A stretch of 64,000 bases of DNA from a virus: the IMG/VR virus record IMGVR_UViG_3300015360_000024, positions 124,001-188,000 of that record; one strand, given 5' to 3'. The notes under the pieces were generated by a model that saw nothing but the letters and a program-made list of their open reading frames with translations, was not told the origin of the DNA and made no database searches. The number at the start of each line of letters is the position of its first letter. Within the stretch, counting starts at the first letter, position 1. The position numbers and the translations under genes are program-made. Of this stretch, positions 1 through 8,605 are shown piece after piece.

Positions 1-69
1 GGCCCCACTGGGCCGCCGATCCAGCCATTCCCTGTCAAAGGGCTTAGCGATGATGTCGAGGGGACCTGA
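1..69 (+). CDS. 3' end of an upstream gene (partial)
   Basis: The first reading frame is open from the window edge and ends in TGA at 67-69, giving a C-terminal tail of 22 residues that is rich in Gly and Pro (GPTGPPIQPF...). Its stop overlaps the ATG of the next gene (TGATG), which is the translational-coupling arrangement used throughout this block. The gene is probably another baseplate or tail component, judged only by position. Nothing else can be said from so short a piece. Confidence 0.6.
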   Translation, partial: GPTGPPIQPFPVKGLSDDVEGT

Positions 70-530
70 TGGCCCTCAACGTCGGACAGCTGCGTAGCCA
101 GATTCAGGGCGTCTTTGACCAGCGCCTGGAGAGCATTCCGCAGATCGCCAGCAAGATCGCCAGGGCGTACCAGGCCTACGCTACGGCTGCCCAGGCTCCT
201 CCTGGCGCCCCGGTAATCCTGAAGGGGTCAGAGAGCCGCCTCCTGGAGGTTGCTCTCTCCAACCTCATGCAGGGCCGTCTGCCGGCGCCACAGGCAGCGC
301 AGGCGCTCGGAAGCGCGATTGCGTCATTCTGGTTGGTGCCTCCTGTCACGACCGGATCTGGCGGGGTCTGCACGGCAGTCGTCCCTCAGGCGGCGGTTGC
401 GAAGATGGCGGCAACCAAGGTATCAGCATCGTCACAGGCTGCGATGTCATTGGCTCAGGCCTTTGATCTGATGACGAGGACCGTAATCGTCACCAACCCT
501 CCGCCGCTTCCTCCAGGACCACTGTTTTAG
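69..530 (+). CDS. Uncharacterised protein in baseplate cluster
   Basis: A 153-residue protein, ATG start overlapping the previous stop. The N-terminal 40 residues look helical, the middle is Ala/Gln rich and the C-terminus ends in a Pro-rich tail (NPPPLPPGPLF). No signal peptide or membrane segment is visible. It lies directly before gp25-like and J-like baseplate genes in the same transcription unit, so a role in tail or baseplate assembly is likely by context. I do not recognise the family. Confidence 0.75.
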   Translation: MALNVGQLRSQIQGVFDQRLESIPQIASKIARAYQAYATAAQAPPGAPVILKGSESRLLEVALSNLMQGRLPAPQAAQALGSAIASFWLVPPVTTGSGGVCTAVVPQAAVAKMAATKVSASSQAAMSLAQAFDLMTRTVIVTNPPPLPPGPLF

Positions 531-532
531 CC

Positions 533-916
533 ATGGCGAATTCACGGATCAGATCCTTCGCGTTTCCATTTCGGAAGGGGGAACTTGCGTTCCCGAAGTC
601 CGCTACGGACACGGACGCGATCAAGGCGTCCGTGATACAGATCGTCACCACGCAACGTGGCGAGAGGGTTATGCGACCGGATTTCGGGTGCAACGCGTTC
701 TCGTATGTGTTCGAGAATAATGGCCAGGAATTTAGAGTGAACGCAGAACGCGAGATTCGCCAGGCCCTATCCAAGTGGGAACGCAGGATCCGAGTGGACA
801 CAGTAGAAATCACGTCCGACGATATCACTGAGCCAGGCCAGATCCTGATCGACATTTCGTACACGATTCTGTCCACCGGAGAAGTTGCGACCACGACGGT
901 GGCTGGAGGGGTCTAA
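533..916 (+). CDS. gp25-like baseplate wedge protein
   Basis: A 127-residue protein with the layout of the GPW/gp25 family: an N-terminal strand region (FAFPFRKGE), a helix, then the family signature TTQRGERVMRPDFGC at about residues 39-53, followed by helix and strands. In T4 (gp25) and P2 (gpW) this small protein sits at the inner baseplate and helps start sheath contraction; the usual length is 110-135 residues. The stop overlaps the next ATG (TAATG), and the next gene is the J-like wedge protein, the expected partner. This is one of the best-supported calls and shows that the phage has a contractile tail. Confidence 0.92.
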   Translation: MANSRIRSFAFPFRKGELAFPKSATDTDAIKASVIQIVTTQRGERVMRPDFGCNAFSYVFENNGQEFRVNAEREIRQALSKWERRIRVDTVEITSDDITEPGQILIDISYTILSTGEVATTTVAGGV

Positions 917-3081
917 TGGCAACGAATACGCTTACACGAGTACGCTATGCAGGCCTCGATTTCGATACGCACGAGGATGAGATCCTTGCGCGACTTCAGG
1001 TCAAGTTCGCGTCGGTGTTCAACGACTTTGCGGTCTCGTCGCTCGGGATCATGCTGGTCGACATCTTCTCGTTTGGCCTGGATACCCTGTCGTTTTATCT
1101 GGATCGTCGGGCCACTGACAATTTCATGGTTACGACGCGGACGAGGTCGTCTGCTGCAAGGCTCGCGAGACAGCTCGGTTATCGTCCTGGTCCTGCCAGC
1201 GCGTCGAGCGTTGACATTGATGTGTCGCTTGGCGCCGTTTATCCATTCGCGGTGACGGTTCCTATCGGATTTCAGTTCAACGGTCCAAATGGGTTGATCT
1301 TTGAAGCACAAGAGTCGCTGGCGTTCTCGCCAGGAGATCTAACCGTCAAGACGCTCACAGCCTCGGAAGGTGAGACGTTGACCGCCGTGTTCTTCTCGAA
1401 CGCAGAGGCCAACCAGGTTTACGATGTCGGCAACGTTCCGTCTGGTAAATTCATCGTTGGCAAGGGTACGGCCGGACAATCCAGAACTCTCGTTGAGGTT
1501 GACGGCAATAACTGGGTAGAGCAGGAATTCCTCCAGTTCGGAGACACCGAGCAGTTCGAGATGGGGTACGTCGACGCTCCTCCGACTGTCCGGTTCGGTG
1601 ACGGCATTGCCGGATCGATTCCTGATAACGGCGCCGAAGTCAAGGTTACATACTTCGCTTCGACTGGCGTCAACGGTGCTGCGACGGCCGGCACGATCAC
1701 TAAGGCAACTCGTCCGCTAGTCATTAGCTTCCAGCAGATCTCCCTAGTCATCAACAATCAAGAGGGGACCAGCGGTGGCTCGGATCCAGAGTCGCTGTCC
1801 AGCATTAAGGCGAACGCGCCGGCTGTCTTCAAGAGCCGGAACGTCAACGTCACCCTGGAGGACTACGAGGCGAGGTCTCAGTCGTTCGTGGATCCTGTTT
1901 TCGGCGCGATTGCAGTTGCTAGGGCAATCAATGTTCGTGGGGCGTCGGATGATGCATTCCTGTCGTCGCTGTTGACGACGATTAATACACAGTCCGGTAG
2001 CTATGCACCAACGGTGGATGCTGCGGTTACGGCAATCCTCGCAAGCCTGGCGCTGATCGATACGTCGGTGACCGATGCCCAAACCGACGATGCGACGCTT
2101 CAATCTAGCATTGCGACGGTTGCCAGCGAGGAAGTCAACGCCAGAACTGCTACTGAGGCAAACCGCACTGCTGCGGGCGTAGCTCAGGCGAATTCGGCGT
2201 CGGTGTCTGCTGATCTTTCTTCGCTGACTGCGGCTATTAACGCGTACACGGTTGCTGGGTCTACGCAGATTACGACGACGGATAAGAACATCCTTCTTAA
2301 CCTCATCAACGCGGCTACGGCCAAGAATAACGAGGTCAGTAGCCAGGCGTCGACGGTCCTATCGAATGTCACCACGGCGACGACTGCCCTTGATGCCATC
2401 AATGCCCAGGCAGATGTGGCCGAAGCTCGTCGTGCCGCGATTCGAGTCGACGTGGATGCTATTGCTGTTCAGAGCACGGCGGTGGATACGAGCACGAACG
2501 ATCTGTCGACCGACGTGACAGCCATCGAGAACACCATAACCACATTGACCGACGAGGTTGCGACGCACGTTGATTCGTTCCTGTCTAACGAATGCAAATC
2601 GAACCTGATCGAGGTTCCCGTTCTGACGTTGGATTCCGAGGGTTTCTATGTGGTGCCAACCAACGGTCTTCAGAAGAGCCTCCAAGCGTATCTGGACGGC
2701 GCCAAGGAAGTTACCCAGGTAGTGAAGGTGACTGGCGTGAGTTCACTCCTGGTCGCGGCTGACATCAGCGTGCTCGTTGGCGTGCTGACGGGCTACAACG
2801 AGGCCACGGTTCGCTCTCAGGTTGAGGCTGCGATCTTGAATGTCCTGCGCAAGCGTGCGTTTGGAAACAAGTTGAGGTTGTCGGAGTTGTACGCGCCGGT
2901 TGCTCCAGAGTTAGACAACGTGCCGATCGAGGGCGTTGAGTACGTCAACATCGAGATCACTGGGCCGATCGATCACCTAGACGTCGACGGTGGCCTCGCG
3001 GTGTCTGAGTACGAAGTGGTAACCCGAGGGACGATCGCGGTGACGTCCGAGGTGGTCAACAAGTCGCTCGTTGGCCAGTAG
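916..3081 (+). CDS. Baseplate J-like / gp6-like wedge protein
   Basis: A 721-residue protein. The N-terminal ~330 residues (LDFDTHEDEILARLQVKF, then LVDIFSFGLDTLSFYLDRRA) fit the Baseplate J/gp6 family, which forms the wedge dimers of contractile tails. The C-terminal ~165 residues (from NECKSNLIEVP, about residue 555) resemble the family's C-terminal part. Between them, about residues 351-550, lies a long Ala/Thr/Ser-rich, nearly all-helical segment with heptad character that is not part of the ordinary J core. A weak spacer and a TAATG overlap couple it to the gp25-like gene. The family assignment is strong; the function of the insertion is unknown. Confidence 0.88.
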   Translation: MATNTLTRVRYAGLDFDTHEDEILARLQVKFASVFNDFAVSSLGIMLVDIFSFGLDTLSFYLDRRATDNFMVTTRTRSSAARLARQLGYRPGPASASSVDIDVSLGAVYPFAVTVPIGFQFNGPNGLIFEAQESLAFSPGDLTVKTLTASEGETLTAVFFSNAEANQVYDVGNVPSGKFIVGKGTAGQSRTLVEVDGNNWVEQEFLQFGDTEQFEMGYVDAPPTVRFGDGIAGSIPDNGAEVKVTYFASTGVNGAATAGTITKATRPLVISFQQISLVINNQEGTSGGSDPESLSSIKANAPAVFKSRNVNVTLEDYEARSQSFVDPVFGAIAVARAINVRGASDDAFLSSLLTTINTQSGSYAPTVDAAVTAILASLALIDTSVTDAQTDDATLQSSIATVASEEVNARTATEANRTAAGVAQANSASVSADLSSLTAAINAYTVAGSTQITTTDKNILLNLINAATAKNNEVSSQASTVLSNVTTATTALDAINAQADVAEARRAAIRVDVDAIAVQSTAVDTSTNDLSTDVTAIENTITTLTDEVATHVDSFLSNECKSNLIEVPVLTLDSEGFYVVPTNGLQKSLQAYLDGAKEVTQVVKVTGVSSLLVAADISVLVGVLTGYNEATVRSQVEAAILNVLRKRAFGNKLRLSELYAPVAPELDNVPIEGVEYVNIEITGPIDHLDVDGGLAVSEYEVVTRGTIAVTSEVVNKSLVGQ

Positions 3082-3090
3082 GAGTCAAAT

Positions 3091-3510
3091 ATGTCGATCT
3101 CTGGAGTTAGCTCAAACATTACAAAGAGTTCAAACTCGATCGACCTATACCAGGGCGAGTCGAAGGATCTGGATCTCCTTATCGTTCAGGAGGTCAGGGA
3201 CGTTAACGGCGTGCTCGTGGAGCAGCCAGTGGATCTGGCAGGGTCAACGATCTACCTCTCGGTTCGCAAGAAGGCGAACAGCCCAGAGCTGCTCATCAGC
3301 AAGGATTCGACGAATATCTTAGCCATTGAGATTGTCGCTCCGACGGCATCTGGCATGGCGATTATTCACCTACTTCCAGCGGACACGAAGAACCTCGCAG
3401 CTGGTGACTACGTGTTCGACATCTGGATCGTGCTCAGCAGCGGAAAAAATGCGCCTGTGGTAGAGATATCGGAATTCATTGTGAAGGAAGCTGTCACCAA
3501 GCTTCCGTAA
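3091..3510 (+). CDS. BppU-like baseplate/fibre adaptor protein
   Basis: A 139-residue all-beta protein preceded by a good ribosome site (TAGGAG, 6 bases before ATG). The run LYQGESKDLDLLIV, then VDLAGSTIYLSVRKK, then LPADTKNLAAGDYVFDIWIV follows the pattern of BppU N-terminal-type domains: one strand with a polar ligand loop, a middle strand pair, and a late 'GxYxFDI' strand. Such domains attach receptor-binding fibres to baseplates. It lies between the J-like protein and the fibre genes, which fits an adaptor role. The similarity is at the level of pattern, not a close match. Confidence 0.6.
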   Translation: MSISGVSSNITKSSNSIDLYQGESKDLDLLIVQEVRDVNGVLVEQPVDLAGSTIYLSVRKKANSPELLISKDSTNILAIEIVAPTASGMAIIHLLPADTKNLAAGDYVFDIWIVLSSGKNAPVVEISEFIVKEAVTKLP

Positions 3511-3539
3511 CCAGCGGTGAAAATACTTGCGCAGATACC

Positions 3540-4391
3540 ATGTCCAAACAACTATTCGACAAGGTCGCCGAATCGATCACCAAGGATCACCCGTCGTTCA
3601 AGATCCGGTACAAGAACGAAAGCAGCCTCATGCGGTTCTTGGCCGTTTTGGCCTATCCGTTCAATGAGACCTTCGCGGACGGCTACATTACGACGCTTGG
3701 ATCGACGGTCTACTTCCCGAGCAGGGAGGATGTCGAGCAGAGCTACACGCACAGCGCCGACACGCTAGCCCACGAAGGCGTTCACATCTTCGACGCCCAG
3801 CGGCATGGTCTCTGGTTCACGCTCAGCTATGCGTTGAACCAGCTTGCGCTCCTGCCGTTGCTGGTGGCCTTTGCGATCCTGGGCAGCTGGGTTCCGGTTG
3901 CTGCCCTCGTTGGTGGCGGGACCATTGCCTATGTCTCGCTGTGGCTGATGATGAAGCTGACGGCCAGTAGGAATGTGCGTCGCTGGACGTTCTTCGTTTT
4001 GGCCGGCCTTGCCGGGCTTTCGTACCTTGGTTTGTCCGTTTGGTTGACGCACTGGTGGGCGATTCTTGGAGTTGCCGTCTTTGTGCCTCTGCTGCCTGTA
4101 TCTTCTTTGCTGAGGGCGGAGTGGGAGTATCGCGGATACGCTATGGGGTTCGCGATCCAGTATTGGCGATTTGGTTCCATCACGGATTCGATGATCGAGC
4201 AGAGGGTTGGCACCTTCACGGGGCCCGACTACTTCTTCATGGACAGGAACGCGGACCGGGTTCGCGACAAACTGAAGGATATCCGCGCGAGCGTTATCGA
4301 CGGGACGATTTTGCTCGGGGCTCTGGCTAGGCCGTATCAGCGGACGCTGGACGTGTTGAAAGAACTCGGGTTGGTCAAAGGAGCGGCTTGA
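3540..4391 (+). CDS. Membrane protein with HExxH zinc-peptidase motif
   Basis: A 283-residue protein. An HEGVH motif at residues 78-82 in the context DTLAHEGVHIFDAQ matches zincin active sites (HExxH, with Glu79 as general base). A plausible third ligand is Glu194 or Glu196 in RAEWEYRGYAM. Between them are about four hydrophobic segments (roughly residues 92-115, 115-136, 146-166 and 170-190), so the protein should be membrane embedded, with the metal site at the membrane face. It sits within baseplate and fibre genes with no clear SD. It could be a virion protease, a membrane-penetration factor or a phage-membrane enzyme. The motif is seen directly; activity is inferred. Confidence 0.65.
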   Translation: MSKQLFDKVAESITKDHPSFKIRYKNESSLMRFLAVLAYPFNETFADGYITTLGSTVYFPSREDVEQSYTHSADTLAHEGVHIFDAQRHGLWFTLSYALNQLALLPLLVAFAILGSWVPVAALVGGGTIAYVSLWLMMKLTASRNVRRWTFFVLAGLAGLSYLGLSVWLTHWWAILGVAVFVPLLPVSSLLRAEWEYRGYAMGFAIQYWRFGSITDSMIEQRVGTFTGPDYFFMDRNADRVRDKLKDIRASVIDGTILLGALARPYQRTLDVLKELGLVKGAA

Positions 4392-5576
4392 GTGCCTAAC
4401 ACCGAGCAGATGTTGTGGCCGTACCCGAACAAGGATTCAGATCCTTGGTTCGAGGCATTCGAGACCATGGTTGCGTCCATGGACGCCTCTGGCTATGCGT
4501 CCAGGGAAGATCGCAACATCATTTTCGGAGGTGGCGGGGACGTTACATGGGACGCCGGTACCGGGACGCTGACGTGGGCTGATCCCATCGTCGCGTACTC
4601 GATGATTTCAGGTTTCAAGCTGTCGATCCCGGCTGGATTTCTCATCGTTCCAGATAATCAGGTTATCTACATCAACCTGACTAGGCATCCACAGACGAAT
4701 GCTTCGCTGGCTGTGACGACGGCAAGCACAGTTCCGAACACGGATGCAGCCATGGTTTTGGCGGTGCGTGTCGGTACGACAATCTACTGGCGCTGGGGCT
4801 CCAAGATTGAAACCGGCGAGACACTGAACCTATTCGGCGTTCCGGGTTCTGGTGCTGCTTCTGATATCTACGAGCGAGCGGCGACGTTTGGTGTGCCAAT
4901 CGGCAGCCTGACAGACGAGGCAACGCTGGGCCGGGTCGTCGTTCAGGGATCGCTCATCGGCGTCTCCGCTGAAATCACGCTGCCCGTTACAGCAGGCACG
5001 GTCGACGTCAACGTCAAGGTCAACGGCGTTGTTAAGTTGACGGTTCAGCTGTCGACCTCTGACCCGACACTGAAACAAACGTCGGTGGCTCCTGGCGTTC
5101 ATCCGATTGGATCGGCCGACCAGGTCTCCATCGAAGTTATTGCCGTTGGGCACAATAACGCCAGCGTGCTTCAGTCTGGCTTGACGGTGAACGCTGTTCT
5201 GGCGGCTGGTATTGCGTTGCCGCCAGCCGGAATTCCTGACGCCTCTGATTTCACCAGGGGGCTTACTGAGCTTTCGGTTGCCCCAGTCTTGGCAACCGAG
5301 CCGATTGCCGTAGGTGACAATGATCCAAGGATTACAGAGAACAGGCGGATACTCAGGACCATCGTTCAGCCGACCGACGGAAGCGATTTTATCGTCACGA
5401 TCTCTCCGGCGATGTCCACGATCAATTATATCGTCACGCATACACTCGCAACGGTCACAGGGCACGTGACTGTTAATGTGCCGTTGGTAGGTCGCCTGAC
5501 GACTCAATTCAATGTGAAGACCAGTACAGCCTTGTTGAACGGCGAGAGCATCTTCTTCAGGGTGGAGGCGCTCTAG
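4392..5576 (+). CDS. Tail fibre/adhesin protein, paralogue A
   Basis: A 394-residue protein starting at GTG directly after the previous TGA. Residues 1-150 are closely related to the protein encoded at 10819-11691: both have MLWPYPNKDSDPWF near the N-terminus, a DASGYA.REDRNI segment and a strand-rich repeat ending in NTD.AM.LAVR. The shared part is probably the virion-attachment domain, and the differing C-terminal part (residues 150-394, beta-rich) the variable tip. It is followed by a large fibre gene after one base. No enzymatic motif was found. Confidence 0.7.
   Translation: MPNTEQMLWPYPNKDSDPWFEAFETMVASMDASGYASREDRNIIFGGGGDVTWDAGTGTLTWADPIVAYSMISGFKLSIPAGFLIVPDNQVIYINLTRHPQTNASLAVTTASTVPNTDAAMVLAVRVGTTIYWRWGSKIETGETLNLFGVPGSGAASDIYERAATFGVPIGSLTDEATLGRVVVQGSLIGVSAEITLPVTAGTVDVNVKVNGVVKLTVQLSTSDPTLKQTSVAPGVHPIGSADQVSIEVIAVGHNNASVLQSGLTVNAVLAAGIALPPAGIPDASDFTRGLTELSVAPVLATEPIAVGDNDPRITENRRILRTIVQPTDGSDFIVTISPAMSTINYIVTHTLATVTGHVTVNVPLVGRLTTQFNVKTSTALLNGESIFFRVEAL
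4408..4450 (+). repeat. 43-base direct repeat, copy 1
   Basis: This stretch is identical base for base to 10835-10877. It encodes the shared MLWPYPNKDSDPW segment of two adhesin paralogues. Synonymous sites are also identical, unlike the rest of the two genes, which suggests recent recombination or gene conversion. Confidence 0.85.
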
Positions 5577-5577
5577 T

Positions 5578-8500
5578 ATGTCATTGCCGATTAAGAGTTA
5601 CGCTCTTGAAGTTGTCAGCGGAGGCGCTGCGAACCCGTTGGTTGTCTCAGGAACGACAGATCCGACGTTGGGACTGTCCAAGCCGGAAGGGTCGATCTAT
5701 CTGCGTTACGTCGTGGCCAGCGGCCAGGCGTTTATCAAGTTTGGGCCAGCCAGTACGGACTGGGTTGTGCTTGCCACGGGCGGCGGCGGCATTGGTAGCT
5801 CTCTTGATGATGCGTACGATTTCAGTGGCGCAGGTCTCGGTCGAACGATTACCGCAGACTCTGGTGCGCTGCAGATTGACGCGTTCACAACGAACACACA
5901 GGCTGCGCTTACAATCAACCGGCAGCCAGGCGGGGTTGCGGCTGCCGTTGGCGTTGATTTAGTTCTCAGCGGTAACTTGAATTCGAGCGGTGTGGGCATT
6001 CAGATCACCGACGCTGGATCCGGCACCAGCATCAAGGTTACGAAGTCGAATGCTGGGTCTGTGTATTTCGCAGACCTGACAAACGCAGGCGCTAAGGCGC
6101 TAGAGGTTGTGGTCACGGCTGCGCCGACGTCGGTCTCGCCGGTATCCATCGTTGCCAATACGACCGGCACAACGGCCGCACTACTGTCGGTTTCGAAGAT
6201 CCCAGGCGCCACGACGGCTGGTAATGCGATCTCTGTCTCGATGGGCGCCAACACGACAGGCGCTGGCATTGTTTCGACGAATGCAGGTCCAGGAGCGGCA
6301 GTTTCTGCGATTAACTCGTCGTCGACCTCTGGCGCGATGTCGATTCAGAATACGAACGTATCCGGCCCCGTCGACTTCTATGCGATTGACAGTGCCGGCA
6401 CCGCTCAGATGTCGTGGGGCGTCGGTAATGCAAGCTATTCAGACACCGCGCGTGTTGGCAGGGGTTACGTCTGGCGGAATGCCGGGAAAGATTTTGTCTT
6501 TGCTCGTACCAACGTTGTTGATGCGATCCTGAAGGCTGACGGCAAGCTTGGAATTGGAACGTCCACGACGCTAACCGCGCAGCTGGAAGTCAACGGCGCG
6601 ACGCCAGATGTCTTCATTAATGGATCGACGAGTTCTTTTTTGCGCTACCCGGCGCTTGGCGTGGCTGCGCCGACTTTTACGACGCGCAGCGTGGGTACTA
6701 AGATCGTCCTGTACCCAGCGGTCGCAGGAGCATCGGCCGATTATGCGCTTGGCATTGAGGGTAGCACGCTGTGGCATTCGGTCCCGACTGCAACCAGCTC
6801 AAACCATCACAGATGGTACTGCGGCATCACCGAGCGCATGAACTTGCGTGGCGACGGCGTTCTGAGCATCACGCAGTCGCTGGCGGATCCGGCTGACGGC
6901 AGCGGTATCATCACGCTGAAGAACACGCTGAGCACTAGCATGGCGCAGATTTCCTGGCAGAACCACACAAGCACATTCCAGGCGGCACTGGGACGCGCAA
7001 ACACCGCCTCTCAGGGTCAACTTTATTGGTACTTCGATAGCCCGACCAGTGCAGGACTTCTGTTTAGCGGCCCTGGCGGGACGAATATGAACATCTTCGC
7101 CGGAGTGGCGAACGGTGCCGGTTTCCAGATGCACAGTGGCAGCGCTGTGGTTGTCAGTGACGCGAACACCGGCCGTATGCGCTACGTCACGGCGGGTCAG
7201 AAGTTTCAGTTCTCGTTGAACGGCGGCGCCTACGTTGACGTCCCGGTTGCCGCAGCAGCGTTTACGACCAGCTCAGTTTTGTTCGCGAACGCCTCTGGGC
7301 AGATCGCTCAGGACAACGCCACATTCAGATGGGTTGACGCGACGAATAACTTGCAGGTTGGCACGAGCGCCGTCACGAACAACTTCACGGGATTCCCCCT
7401 TACGGTTTCGGTGTCGTCGACCGACATCGTTACGTACATGTGGAACACCAACGCGGCTGGATTTAGCGCGATGGGCGTTCTGGATAACGCCCTTGCGTTC
7501 AAGGCCAACTGGGGCTACGGCAACGCGAGCACTCCGGCGCCGTTTGCGAACAAGGCATTTTTCCAGACCAGTGGCTGTGACTTCGTGCTCGTCGACTCAG
7601 CGAGCACATACAAGTTCTTCTTCGGCATGGCCAATAACTCGACGGTCATGCAGATGGCCAACGGGTCTAGCGGCGCTGTCAGCGAGGCCAGCACTGGAAG
7701 GATTCGCTACAACACCACTGGTCAGAAGTTCCAGGTTTCAGCAAATGGCGCCGCCTACGTTGATCTCGCAACTGGCGGCGGGACCGGCATGGCGATCGGT
7801 AACGCGATCACCAGCGCGACGGCTGGTTCTGTTCTGTTTGCTGGCGCAGCTGGAATTCTCCAACAGGACAACGCGAACTTCTTCTGGGATGACACCAACA
7901 ACCGGCTAGGTATCGGAACGGCTACTCCATCGGCGACGCTGCATGTGAAGGATACCGAAGTCTTCACCACAGCTGTTCGGCTTGAGCATACTGCGACGTC
8001 TGGAATCTCTGGCGCCGATCTAATCGACTCAGCAGCCGCCTATAAGGGTTCAATTGGCTACGCTGGTTCTACGACGACTATCACGCATATACAGAGCAAG
8101 ATCTTCATTCATTCGGCTGGTCCAGATGTTGTTATTACGAATGCTACGAATGCAGCATTCACATTCGGGATGACAGCTTCATCGATCGCGTTGCAGATGC
8201 AGAACGGCAGCGGTGCAGCGATTGGCGCCGCCAGCACGGGTAAGCTGATCTACAATACAACTGGTCAAAAATTCCAGGTTAGCGTCAACGGATCGTCGTA
8301 TGTAGATCTATCCCCTGGTGTCGAGCGCCTATCTGCCGATGGTGCAGCCGATCCGGTTATTCAGACCACGTTTGTCTCAGGCGCAGGAACCGATCTGACG
8401 CTTGCCAACGGTGCGGTCGACGGGTTCATAAAGAACTTCGTTGTAACCAGCGGCACTGGAACAATTACCCCGACAAACCTGGCGGATGGAAATGTTCTCA

Positions 8501-8598
8501 CTTATTCGGCGGCTCCTGCGAATGTTAGTTTCGTTTGGGATGCGACTGGTGCGACGTGGCACGTCTACGGCAACCCCTACAACATGGTTACCACCTGA
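5578..8598 (+). CDS. Large modular tail fibre protein
   Basis: A 1006-residue protein, rich in Gly, Ala, Ser and Thr and nearly all beta. It contains three copies of a module with TG(R/K)..Y.T.GQKFQ.S.NG..Y, near residues 530, 705 and 886, and two LGIGT elements (about residues 324 and 776), one followed by P.ATLHVK. The GIGT..P...LHV pattern is common in phage fibre proteins and sometimes precedes intramolecular chaperones, but no chaperone domain is seen here. It probably forms a trimeric shaft. It is coupled to the adhesin gene upstream and to another adhesin downstream (8-base gap). Confidence 0.75.
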   Translation: MSLPIKSYALEVVSGGAANPLVVSGTTDPTLGLSKPEGSIYLRYVVASGQAFIKFGPASTDWVVLATGGGGIGSSLDDAYDFSGAGLGRTITADSGALQIDAFTTNTQAALTINRQPGGVAAAVGVDLVLSGNLNSSGVGIQITDAGSGTSIKVTKSNAGSVYFADLTNAGAKALEVVVTAAPTSVSPVSIVANTTGTTAALLSVSKIPGATTAGNAISVSMGANTTGAGIVSTNAGPGAAVSAINSSSTSGAMSIQNTNVSGPVDFYAIDSAGTAQMSWGVGNASYSDTARVGRGYVWRNAGKDFVFARTNVVDAILKADGKLGIGTSTTLTAQLEVNGATPDVFINGSTSSFLRYPALGVAAPTFTTRSVGTKIVLYPAVAGASADYALGIEGSTLWHSVPTATSSNHHRWYCGITERMNLRGDGVLSITQSLADPADGSGIITLKNTLSTSMAQISWQNHTSTFQAALGRANTASQGQLYWYFDSPTSAGLLFSGPGGTNMNIFAGVANGAGFQMHSGSAVVVSDANTGRMRYVTAGQKFQFSLNGGAYVDVPVAAAAFTTSSVLFANASGQIAQDNATFRWVDATNNLQVGTSAVTNNFTGFPLTVSVSSTDIVTYMWNTNAAGFSAMGVLDNALAFKANWGYGNASTPAPFANKAFFQTSGCDFVLVDSASTYKFFFGMANNSTVMQMANGSSGAVSEASTGRIRYNTTGQKFQVSANGAAYVDLATGGGTGMAIGNAITSATAGSVLFAGAAGILQQDNANFFWDDTNNRLGIGTATPSATLHVKDTEVFTTAVRLEHTATSGISGADLIDSAAAYKGSIGYAGSTTTITHIQSKIFIHSAGPDVVITNATNAAFTFGMTASSIALQMQNGSGAAIGAASTGKLIYNTTGQKFQVSVNGSSYVDLSPGVERLSADGAADPVIQTTFVSGAGTDLTLANGAVDGFIKNFVVTSGTGTITPTNLADGNVLTYSAAPANVSFVWDATGATWHVYGNPYNMVTT

Positions 8599-8605
8599 GG
8601 GTGAT

